DNA of 64,000 nucleotides from Phaeocystidibacter marisrubri (GTDB taxonomy: Bacteria > Bacteroidota > Bacteroidia > Flavobacteriales > Schleiferiaceae). The stretch covers positions 1,077,569-1,141,568 of the forward strand of contig NZ_WBVQ01000002.1 in assembly GCF_008933165.1 (NCBI RefSeq). Direction: 5' to 3'. Positions within the stretch are counted from its first letter, which is position 1, and every line of letters starts with the position of its first letter. Shown here piece after piece: positions 35,884-43,333 of this stretch. The position numbers were made by a program, and so were the translations under genes. The notes under the pieces are model-generated. The model had not been told where the DNA came from. It saw only the letters and a program-made list of their open reading frames with translations, and made no database searches.

Positions 35884-36846
35884 TTATTCTACGATCAAAC
35901 GTTGAGAAGTAACCTTTTCACCTGTGCGAACCTCTACGAAGTAAACTCCAGAAGGCTCAATGCCCAAAGTGTGTCTTGTTGTGCGATTGAGTTGAGCAGA
36001 AGCAACCACTCTACCGGACAAATCAAATACGCGAACGGTACCCGTTACTGGTGTTGGGAAAACCAATACGGCTCTGTTATTTACGGCAGGATTTGGTTGA
36101 ATTGTAAAGCCTTCAACACTCTCCTCTTCAATTCCAATCCCGCCTACATTGGAGGTTGAAACGGTAAAAACTGTATCCGAAAATCGGCTAAGCAAATCGG
36201 CGGCTGCACCTGTTTCTCCGTGAATGATAGCGCCCCCGTCTACTGAAATGGTTGAAAAGGCTTTAAGGTAATCTGCATCCAATTGAACAATCAAATCACC
36301 CCCTACAACGGTACCTGATGTTGCAATGGTTTGAACGTGGTAATTCTGATCGCCCAAGGCATGAATTTCTAAAGGATCTCCACTTCCCGTTCCAACCGTT
36401 CCTTCCAAGGCAATGAAACGGTAGCCACCAACCCAGCCCCAGTGCATACTTGGACTTTTAGGAGCCAATGGATGATTGAAATTATACTGAGCAGGATCTA
36501 AGTGATTGGTAGCCTGATCTACGCCAATGGCGAATGAAACAGACTCTAAAGATGTGATATTCAAGTTTCCAAGATTCACTTCTTCCATCAATGATACTGC
36601 ATTCGTCAATACGTAAATGGAATCGAGCAACATGGTTTGACCTCCATCATGCGTGAGTTCAATACCTGAGATATAATACTGCAATCGAGTTAGGGTAATG
36701 TCTTCCCCTAGGTCAGATGTAGCGGTTTGATTTAGGCTAAAAGGCTGTCCATCCCATTGGTGCATAATGCGCAAGTAAACATCTTGCTGAGCGGATAATG
36801 CCAAGGCAGAGAACGCTGCCAACGTGGTGAGTAAAAATTTCTTCAT
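35884..36846 (-). CDS. MbnP-like copper-binding family protein with T9SS sorting domain
   Basis: 320 aa. Signal peptide ends LSAQ. Residues about 20-230 match the MbnP family: LTRLQYYISGIEL, NHPLAPKSPSMHWGWVGGYRF with Trp136 and Trp138, and His residues 29, 125, 135, 162 and 170. In characterised MbnP one tryptophan becomes kynurenine and joins two histidines as Cu ligand. The last 75 residues are a T9SS sorting domain (TIQPNPAVNNRAVL, then IEPSGVYFVEVRTGE), so this version should be secreted or surface-attached, which methanotroph MbnP proteins do not show. First gene of a three-gene operon with two di-haem enzymes. Confidence 0.85.
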   Translation of the reverse strand: MKKFLLTTLAAFSALALSAQQDVYLRIMHQWDGQPFSLNQTATSDLGEDITLTRLQYYISGIELTHDGGQTMLLDSIYVLTNAVSLMEEVNLGNLNITSLESVSFAIGVDQATNHLDPAQYNFNHPLAPKSPSMHWGWVGGYRFIALEGTVGTGSGDPLEIHALGDQNYHVQTIATSGTVVGGDLIVQLDADYLKAFSTISVDGGAIIHGETGAAADLLSRFSDTVFTVSTSNVGGIGIEEESVEGFTIQPNPAVNNRAVLVFPTPVTGTVRVFDLSGRVVASAQLNRTTRHTLGIEPSGVYFVEVRTGEKVTSQRLIVE

Positions 36847-36898
36847 AGTACAAAGCGATAAAGTGTGCCTTGCAAAATACGGAAATTCAGTTAGTTCT

Positions 36899-37648
36899 TC
36901 ACATTTGTAACTTTTTGCACTGCGTCATTCGCGCAACCATTACCATGGGATTAAATTCCGCATACATACTCACGTGATTGATGAATCGGCTACTTGAAGA
37001 GAGCGGAAAGAAAACACCCATACCAACTCCCCCGCCTGAATAAACAGGAACCACAGAAATGTTTCCGCTTTGAGATCCTCCCATCCCACTCTGAACGCCT
37101 ATCATTTTATCTCTTCCATCTAAGCCTATCTTTTGGTCTATTCGGTTGATGGAGAACTCTATTTCCCGCACGGAATTATCAAAATTGAAAACCACATAGC
37201 TCCAGTTTGGAAGGTTGATTTCTAGCGTATCGCCCATCCGAAGAATGCAACTGTATTCGTCTGATTCTTCACGAATGAAAACGATTTGCTGTTGAAGTGT
37301 ATCAAATATCGGTGAGATGGGGGACTCACTTCGGTATAAGTCTCCTTTGATAATGTACCCTCCGCGACGGAGTTCACGTAGCTCTCGAAGATATATGGCA
37401 TTCGCGCCGATTTCTCGAGCATGGGATAGAATGGTGTCTTGTAAATCTTCCAGCGGACTTCTCCGGTTGGTGTAAAAGGACCCTACGAAAGTGACATTTG
37501 AGCTGTCAACATCCAACACAAAATTCGCCTGATCCACAGACTCAAACTGAACGGGTTCAACGGGCTGTGTCAACTCGAAATACGGATGCGAACAGGAAGT
37601 GGAGCACAAACCTAGAAGTACTAATGCGGAGAGAGCGTTGATTTTCAT
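36899..37648 (-). CDS. Putative lipoprotein of unknown function
   Basis: 249 aa with lipobox CSTSC (Cys19) when started at ATG 37648. A segment near residues 70-110 (LQDTILSHAREIGANAIYLRELR, then GGYIIKGDLYR) resembles the YbjQ/DUF4156-like pattern of proteins that sense or bind small ligands, but the match is loose. The C-terminal half has a Gly/Ser-rich stretch (GMGGSQSGNISVVPVYSGGG). It may be independent of the MbnP operon 50 bp downstream. Confidence 0.55.
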   Translation of the reverse strand: MKINALSALVLLGLCSTSCSHPYFELTQPVEPVQFESVDQANFVLDVDSSNVTFVGSFYTNRRSPLEDLQDTILSHAREIGANAIYLRELRELRRGGYIIKGDLYRSESPISPIFDTLQQQIVFIREESDEYSCILRMGDTLEINLPNWSYVVFNFDNSVREIEFSINRIDQKIGLDGRDKMIGVQSGMGGSQSGNISVVPVYSGGGVGMGVFFPLSSSSRFINHVSMYAEFNPMVMVARMTQCKKLQM

Positions 37649-37742
37649 GGCAGTAAATCTCGTTCTCAAGTCTGTCATATCTCAATGACACAAGACTTGA
37701 ATGACAAAAGGTTAGAGAATGTAAGGTAGACAAATCAGCCAT

Positions 37743-37772
37743 AAAAAAGGCAGCCCTTTCGAGCTGCCTTTC
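37743..37772 (-). terminator. Terminator of the E1 dehydrogenase gene
   Basis: Read on the minus strand, GGCAGC and GCTGCC pair around an 8-nt loop within A/T flanks and end in six T, 22 bp after the stop. Confidence 0.85.
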
Positions 37773-37794
37773 TTTGAACGAAAATAGTCTTCTA

Positions 37795-39879
37795 TCAATA
37801 TTCCAACACTTGCGCGATGCGTGTCGCAACCTTATCGGCGTTTGGAATCATCTCGCTTTCTAAGGTAGAATTCAGTGGAATTGCAGGAACGTTTGCCGAA
37901 CCTATGACCTCTACAGGCGCATCCAAGTAACGGAAACAATTCTTCTGAATCATGCCCGCCAAGGCCTGAGCAAATGTATTTACTTCTGGTTCTTCAGTGA
38001 CCACAAGGCATTTGCCATGCGCCTTAACTCTCTCGTATACTAAAGACTCATCCAGTGGAACCAAAGTACGCAAGTCAACAATCTCAACTTGACCTTTGAA
38101 TTGCTTAGCCGCTGTATTGGCCCAATAAACCCCCATGCCGTAGGTTACGATACAAAGAGATTCACCTCCTTGAATCTTGTCACTATCAGCTTCCAATGCG
38201 ATTCTTCCTTTGCCAAAAGGAATCACGTAGTCTGCAGAAGGTTCCACCGTTTTGGCTCCCTCTGTACCTTTTATCTTACTCCAGTACAAGCCTTTGTGCT
38301 CAAGCATTACCACAGGGTTTGGATCGTGAAAGGCCGACTTCATCAAACCTTTCAAATCTGCACCGGTACTCGGATAGGCGATTTTGATACCTCTAATATT
38401 GGTGAGAACAGACTCAACCGAAGAGCTGTGGTAAGGTCCACCTGAACCGTACGCCCCAATTGGAACGCGCAATACAGCGCTTGCAGGCCATTTGCCATTC
38501 GACAAATAATAACTTCTACTCAATTCAGTAAAGAGCTGATTCAAACCCGGCCAGATATAGTCGGCAAACTGCACCTCTACAAATGGCTTGAGACCTGCAG
38601 CAGCCATACCCACTGTAGATCCTATGATAAAGGCCTCCTGAATAGGTGTGTTGAATACGCGATCATCACCAAACTTCTGAGCCAAGGTTGCCGCCTCACG
38701 GAAAACTCCGCCCAATCGGCCACCCACATCCTGACCGTACAATAGGGCCTCTGGATGCTCACTCATAATCTCCTGTATTGCAAACAGGGCAGCGTCTACC
38801 ATTACAGTCTTCTCCTTACCCGCTGGCTCGCGCTCTCCGCGCTCTTCCGTGATTGGAGTTGGTGCAAAATCATGGGTGTATAAGTCCTCTGGACGAGGAT
38901 CTTCAGCTTCAAGAGCTTTCGCATAATCTGCCGCTACCGTTTCTTTTGCCGATGTTTCAATCTCTGCAAGTACTTCTTCTTCAATACCCGCTTCTATCAA
39001 TTCTTTGCGGAATCGAGGGTACGGATCTCGTGTTGCATGCTCTTCCAAATCGTCGCGATACCACTCTTTGCGAACACCTGACGTGTGGTGTCCCAAAAGG
39101 GGAACAGACGCGTGGATGAGGAATGGTCTGCGCTCTTTTCGGATGAGCTCAATCACCTCAGCTACCGTTGCATAGCTCTCAAAGAAGTTCGCGCCGTCGA
39201 TACTGCGCACTTCAATACCGTGGAAACCGGCAGCGTATTCGGCCGCATTTTGAGCGCGAGTTTCCTCTGCATTGGCTGAGATATCCCAACCATTATCTTG
39301 TACAAAGTAGAGAATAGGGAATTGCTTAAGCGCCGCCATTTGGAGAGCTTCTGAGATCTCCCCTTCGGTCATCGCCGCATCACCAATGGAACAAACCACT
39401 ACAGGCTTCTCATCGCCCCAATCTTCTCCAATACCTCGGTTTTCCTTGTATTGAATCCCCATGGCCACACCGGTAGTCGGGATGGCTTGCATACCCGTTG
39501 CTGAGCTTTGATGAGGAATCTTTGGCTTGTCATCATCCTTTAAGCTAGGGTGACTGTAATAGGTTCTACCACCAGAAAAAGGATCCTCTCTCTTCGCCAA
39601 CAACTGAAGCATCAAGTCGTAAGGCTTCATTCCAATACTGAGCAAAATAGAGTCATCGCGGTAATACGGCGCCACCCAATCTTGCTTCTTCAATTGCATA
39701 CCCAACGCCAATTGGATGGCTTCGTGTCCACGAGAAGTGGCATGAACATACTTGCTAGTTACCTCTCTGTTCTCCTCGTAAAGCTCAGCCATTGCAACGG
39801 CCGTAGACATCAACTCATACGCTTTGAGTAGCGTGTCACGATTTATATCGGATTGAATATCCTTCTGTGTGGTACTCAT
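37795..39879 (-). CDS. 2-oxoacid dehydrogenase E1 component, fused alpha and beta subunits
   Basis: 694 aa. Residues about 1-330 are the E1 alpha part, with the ThDP/Mg loop GDAAMTEGEISEALQMAA (166 onward) and QDNGW; about 360-694 are E1 beta (LYGQDVGGRLGGVF, EVQFADYIWPGLNQL, VVTEEPEVNTFAQALAG). It decarboxylates a 2-oxoacid and transfers the acyl group to lipoyl-E2. Fused E1 proteins of this length in Bacteroidota are usually annotated as branched-chain (2-oxoisovalerate) dehydrogenase. The E2 and E3 genes are not nearby. ATG 39879 is chosen because upstream codons lie in the promoter region (7 of 8 match at 39895-39902). Confidence 0.9.
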   Translation of the reverse strand: MSTTQKDIQSDINRDTLLKAYELMSTAVAMAELYEENREVTSKYVHATSRGHEAIQLALGMQLKKQDWVAPYYRDDSILLSIGMKPYDLMLQLLAKREDPFSGGRTYYSHPSLKDDDKPKIPHQSSATGMQAIPTTGVAMGIQYKENRGIGEDWGDEKPVVVCSIGDAAMTEGEISEALQMAALKQFPILYFVQDNGWDISANAEETRAQNAAEYAAGFHGIEVRSIDGANFFESYATVAEVIELIRKERRPFLIHASVPLLGHHTSGVRKEWYRDDLEEHATRDPYPRFRKELIEAGIEEEVLAEIETSAKETVAADYAKALEAEDPRPEDLYTHDFAPTPITEERGEREPAGKEKTVMVDAALFAIQEIMSEHPEALLYGQDVGGRLGGVFREAATLAQKFGDDRVFNTPIQEAFIIGSTVGMAAAGLKPFVEVQFADYIWPGLNQLFTELSRSYYLSNGKWPASAVLRVPIGAYGSGGPYHSSSVESVLTNIRGIKIAYPSTGADLKGLMKSAFHDPNPVVMLEHKGLYWSKIKGTEGAKTVEPSADYVIPFGKGRIALEADSDKIQGGESLCIVTYGMGVYWANTAAKQFKGQVEIVDLRTLVPLDESLVYERVKAHGKCLVVTEEPEVNTFAQALAGMIQKNCFRYLDAPVEVIGSANVPAIPLNSTLESEMIPNADKVATRIAQVLEY

Positions 39880-40025
39880 GGATTCGATTTGCTGCAAATA
39901 TCGGAAACATGTAGGGAACAAACTCTCTTACTTATAGGTAAGGTTTGAGTGATTATTGATTTCATCATATTATCTAAAAATGAAATCCCGATTCACAATT
40001 AACACACTAACAACTTCCTCGGATC

Positions 40026-40056
40026 TTTGTAACTGACAATAGGAGTCTTATCTTTG
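40026..40056 (+). promoter_or_regulatory. Promoter of the small membrane protein gene at 40078
   Basis: TTTG (40026-40029), 19 bp, TATCTTTG (40049-40056): complete consensus. It overlaps an in-frame TTG at 40054, which rules that start out. Confidence 0.8.
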
Positions 40057-40077
40057 AAATACCCCTACCTCCTAATC

Positions 40078-40548
40078 ATGAACAGGTTTCGACTTCCAGA
40101 GAAAGATCTCATCATTCTTGATGACCGCCTTGTGCTTGTGAATCACAACTACAAAGGAGATTACACTTCTATTGCACCCAGAAATAGTTTTTTCAGAAAG
40201 CACGGCTTGCGCCTGTTTATGATCGCGCTCGGCCTTTCTATGATTGCTCTTGCCATTGTGGATGAGGCTAGCCAATCGAGCTTAATCTTCTTCATTATTT
40301 GCACACTTGGCTTTATCACCATGCTTTTTGAACAGTGGAACTACAGCAACACGCCTGTTCTGTTCAAGAAGGATATTGAAACCATCGAAATGTCTTATCC
40401 ACGTTTAAAATGGATGAGTGTAAAGGCGAAGATTCACTTCACCGATGATAGGGGAAAGCGTCGAGTTCGCGTCTTAATGCTTCCAGGTTTGCTCGATTAC
40501 GGAGCAGAGAACAAATACCATGTAATCGACGCATTAGAATCGCTCTGA
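40078..40548 (+). CDS. Small membrane protein of unknown function
   Basis: 156 aa. Start set at ATG 40078, 21 bp after a perfect -7. Two transmembrane segments (about LRLFMIALGLSMIALAIV and LIFFIICTLGFITMLF) are followed by a soluble domain (YPRLKWMSVKAKIHFTDDRGKRRVRVLMLPG) that looks PH-like. Its plan resembles the proteins at 9508 and 17344. It converges on the DUF2461 gene with a 1-bp gap. Confidence 0.6.
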   Translation: MNRFRLPEKDLIILDDRLVLVNHNYKGDYTSIAPRNSFFRKHGLRLFMIALGLSMIALAIVDEASQSSLIFFIICTLGFITMLFEQWNYSNTPVLFKKDIETIEMSYPRLKWMSVKAKIHFTDDRGKRRVRVLMLPGLLDYGAENKYHVIDALESL

Positions 40549-40549
40549 T

Positions 40550-41227
40550 TTATTTGGCCGCCCAGCCATCGCGCAAGAACTGCATCATATTGAATGCCGC
40601 TTCATAGTGGTCTAAAACAGTGATGAGAAGCGCGTCTGTAGGAATCAACTCAGCATCTGCCGCATGCGAGTAATAGAACTGTTTCTGAAAGAGGATAGGC
40701 TCCTGCTGGGCCGCTTCAGCAACGTCTTTGTCTACTCGCTTTTGCGATTCTCCAACAATTCCATCGGGATAGTACTTCCGAAAATCGGAGTCGGAGTTCA
40801 ATGCCTGAAACTGCTCTAAATGATTGGCCATATGCTGGCGCATTGCCTTAACCTGGGCGGGCTTCAGCATATAACATCCTCCATAAATGCCGAGATGCTC
40901 TGGGCTTAACTCGATGTAGAGCGCTGGATAATCCGCCGCCTTTCTGCCCTTGGGCGAAATAAGAGCTGATACATTGGTTTTGTAAGGTGTTTTATCCTTT
41001 GCAAACCGGATGTCGCGGTTTATTCGGAAGATGACATCCTTGGGTTCCACCACCAATTCAGGTTCATACGAACCGTGTATGTGTCCAATCAAATCTCCCA
41101 CAAAATGAGTGAAGGGATCCTTGACCTCCTTCTTGTACCTCGTACGGTTTTCATCAAACCACTCTTTGTGATTATTAGCAGCTAGCTCTTTGAAAAACTC
41201 GAGAAAGTCGGGAGTGAAATAATTCAT
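40550..41227 (-). CDS. DUF2461 family protein
   Basis: 225 aa. The DUF2461 pattern is clear: FTPDFLEFFKELAANNHKEWFDENRTRYKKEVKDP, then FRINRDIRFAKDKTPYKTNVSALI and YIELSPEHLGIYGGCYMLKPAQ. The family is widespread and uncharacterised. The ATG at 41227 fits the family start and the -7 element 18 bp upstream; earlier in-frame starts lie upstream of that element. Confidence 0.9.
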   Translation of the reverse strand: MNYFTPDFLEFFKELAANNHKEWFDENRTRYKKEVKDPFTHFVGDLIGHIHGSYEPELVVEPKDVIFRINRDIRFAKDKTPYKTNVSALISPKGRKAADYPALYIELSPEHLGIYGGCYMLKPAQVKAMRQHMANHLEQFQALNSDSDFRKYYPDGIVGESQKRVDKDVAEAAQQEPILFQKQFYYSHAADAELIPTDALLITVLDHYEAAFNMMQFLRDGWAAK

Positions 41228-41244
41228 CAGTGTTGGGCTTTGCT

Positions 41245-41252
41245 CAAATCTA
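41245..41252 (-). promoter_or_regulatory. -7 element of the DUF2461 gene
   Basis: TAGATTTG on the minus strand, a perfect TAnnTTTG match; -33 is not obvious. Confidence 0.6.
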
Positions 41253-41284
41253 CTAATCCCACTCATAGATTGTTGTCCCAAAGC

Positions 41285-41329
41285 AAAAAAAGAAACCCCG
41301 AGTCGAGGGGTGAGCTCAGACTCGGGGTT
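41285..41329 (-). terminator. Terminator of the ALDH7 gene
   Basis: A perfect 11-bp stem AACCCCGAGTC/GACTCGGGGTT with a 14-nt loop; on the minus strand it runs into TTTCTTTTTTT. It lies 25 bp after the stop. Confidence 0.9.
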
Positions 41330-41353
41330 GCGTAACCCTTAAGACAGCATGCC

Positions 41354-42877
41354 TTAGATATCGAACTTGATACCCTGTGCCAACGGCAAATCAGGAGAAT
41401 AGTTCAATGTGTTTGTCTGGCGGCGCATATAAGCCTTCCAAGCGTCAGACCCTGACTCGCGTCCGCCTCCAGTTTCTTTTTCACCACCAAAGGCACCACC
41501 AATCTCAGCACCAGAAGTACCGATGTTTACGTTGGCAATACCACAATCTGAACCCGATGCAGAAAGGAACTGATGTGCCTCACGCATGTTATTGGTCATA
41601 ATTGCAGAAGAAAGTCCTTGTGGAACACCGTTTTGAAGAGCGATAGCTTCTTCAAATGTGCTGTACTTCATCAAGTACAAGATCGGTGCAAAAGTTTCGT
41701 GCTGAACAATCTCGAAAGAGTTCTTAGCTTCAGCAATAGCAGGCTTCACGTAACAGCCACTTTCGTAACCTGGACCTTCAAGAACTCCACCTTCAACAAT
41801 GAGGTTTCCACCTTCCTCTACTACTTTATCCAATGCGTATTGGTAGGCTTTAACCGCATCTTTATCAATGAGTGGGCCCACGTGATTCTTCTCATCCAAC
41901 GGATCACCAATGCTCAACTGACCGTATGCTTTCACCAATGCATCTTTCACTTTGTCGTAAATGGAATCGTGAATGATTACTCGGCGTGTTGAAGTACAAC
42001 GCTGACCTGCGGTTCCAACCGCCCCGAATACTGTTCCGATGGTTGTCATCTTCAAGTCGGCATCTGGTGTTACAATGATGGCGTTGTTTCCACCCAATTC
42101 AAGGATGGACTTGCCAAGGCGCTTCGCTACCTCTGTTCCAACAATCTTACCCATACGGATAGAACCGGTTGCAGAGATCAATGGAACACGACCGTCTTTA
42201 GTCATCCATTCACCCACTTGGGCATTACCTGTAATGATGTTTGAAATTCCTTCTGGAAGGTCATTCGCTTCAGCAACCTTGTTGAACAGGTTCTGACAAG
42301 CAATGGCTGTAAGTGGAGTTTTTTCGCTGGCTTTCCAAATGGTAACATCGCCACAAACCCAAGCCAGAGCTGTGTTCCAAGACCAAACAGCAACTGGAAA
42401 GTTGAAGGCAGAAATGATGCCCACAATACCCAATGGGTGCCATTGCTCTTGCATGTGGTGAGCTGGACGCTCCGATTTAATCGTAAGTCCGTATAGTTGA
42501 CGCGAAAGTCCAACGGCGAAATCACAGATGTCAATCATCTCTTGAACTTCACCCAAACCTTCTTGGTAGCTCTTACCCATTTCATACGAAACGAGTTTAC
42601 CCAATGGCTCTTTGTATTCGCGTAGAATATCACCGTACTGGCGAACGATTTCGCCACGTTGAGGTGCAGGAACTTCTTTCCAAGTTTTGAAGGCTTCAGC
42701 TGCTGTAGCAACCACCTTTTCGTATTCCTCAGAAGTGGTAGTGGTAACCGTACCAATGGTCTTGCCGTCTACTGGCGACCAAGAGGTAATGGCATCTCCG
42801 CTTCCAAAGAAGTTTTTTCCTGTGGATGTTCCGTTATTTTGTGCTTGAAGACCAAGCTTAGTAAGTACGTCTTGCAT
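41354..42877 (-). CDS. ALDH7-type aldehyde dehydrogenase (aminoadipate semialdehyde dehydrogenase-like)
   Basis: 507 aa of the antiquitin (ALDH7) group, which oxidises alpha-aminoadipate semialdehyde in lysine breakdown and also handles other aldehydes. General base Glu260 in LELGGNNA and nucleophile Cys294 in GTAGQRCTSTRR are present, as is the family C-terminal signature SGAEIGGAFGGEKETGGGR. It has its own promoter and terminator, so it is a single-gene unit. NAD rather than NADP use is expected from the family. Confidence 0.9.
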   Translation of the reverse strand: MQDVLTKLGLQAQNNGTSTGKNFFGSGDAITSWSPVDGKTIGTVTTTTSEEYEKVVATAAEAFKTWKEVPAPQRGEIVRQYGDILREYKEPLGKLVSYEMGKSYQEGLGEVQEMIDICDFAVGLSRQLYGLTIKSERPAHHMQEQWHPLGIVGIISAFNFPVAVWSWNTALAWVCGDVTIWKASEKTPLTAIACQNLFNKVAEANDLPEGISNIITGNAQVGEWMTKDGRVPLISATGSIRMGKIVGTEVAKRLGKSILELGGNNAIIVTPDADLKMTTIGTVFGAVGTAGQRCTSTRRVIIHDSIYDKVKDALVKAYGQLSIGDPLDEKNHVGPLIDKDAVKAYQYALDKVVEEGGNLIVEGGVLEGPGYESGCYVKPAIAEAKNSFEIVQHETFAPILYLMKYSTFEEAIALQNGVPQGLSSAIMTNNMREAHQFLSASGSDCGIANVNIGTSGAEIGGAFGGEKETGGGRESGSDAWKAYMRRQTNTLNYSPDLPLAQGIKFDI

Positions 42878-42908
42878 GGATCTAATTATTCGATTTCATG
42901 AGGATGTA

Positions 42909-42916
42909 CAAATTTA
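42909..42916 (-). promoter_or_regulatory. -7 element of the ALDH7 gene
   Basis: TAAATTTG on the minus strand, a perfect TAnnTTTG match, 31 bp before the ATG. No TTTG at -33. Confidence 0.55.
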
Positions 42917-42961
42917 ACACATTGCAGTCGGGATAGCCTAAGATTTAACAAAAGGATATAG

Positions 42962-43330
42962 ATGTACGAGATAGAAAACCTGCATTTGCTGTCTACAACG
43001 GAGAAAGGAAGCACCTACACCGTAAGCGAACGCCCAACTTCTGAGTTTCTCTTTGCAACCAGAAAAGCAGGCGCAACCTTCGGAAACCACTGGCACAATG
43101 GAGAATCTGAAACAAAAAACCCAGAAATCCTCCTTTTTGTGGCTGGAGAAATGACCCTATGGATTTCTGAAATCGATGGATCCAATGAAAAAAGGGTAGA
43201 CCTTCGCGCTCCTTTAAAGCTGAAAGTCTACCCGAATTATTTACACCGATTCGAAGCGGTATCCGACTGTATCTTCTTGGAGTTTAACTCCCTTGATGAA
43301 CATGTTGCCGACACCTACTACCCCGAGTAA
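42962..43330 (+). CDS. Cupin-fold protein
   Basis: 122 aa, a single small beta-barrel. The metal-ligand pattern HWHNGESETKNPE, then LLFVAGEMTLWI and a late His in YLHRFEAV, fits a one-domain cupin. Sugar-nucleotide epimerase-like and oxygenase cupins share this fold; the substrate is unknown. It lies between divergent and convergent neighbours, so it is transcribed alone. Confidence 0.7.
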   Translation: MYEIENLHLLSTTEKGSTYTVSERPTSEFLFATRKAGATFGNHWHNGESETKNPEILLFVAGEMTLWISEIDGSNEKRVDLRAPLKLKVYPNYLHRFEAVSDCIFLEFNSLDEHVADTYYPE

Positions 43331-43333
43331 TTC

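Noticed and set aside
40054-40548. TTG 40054 as start of the small membrane protein
   Set aside because: The TTG is part of a perfect -7 promoter element; ATG 40078 is used instead.
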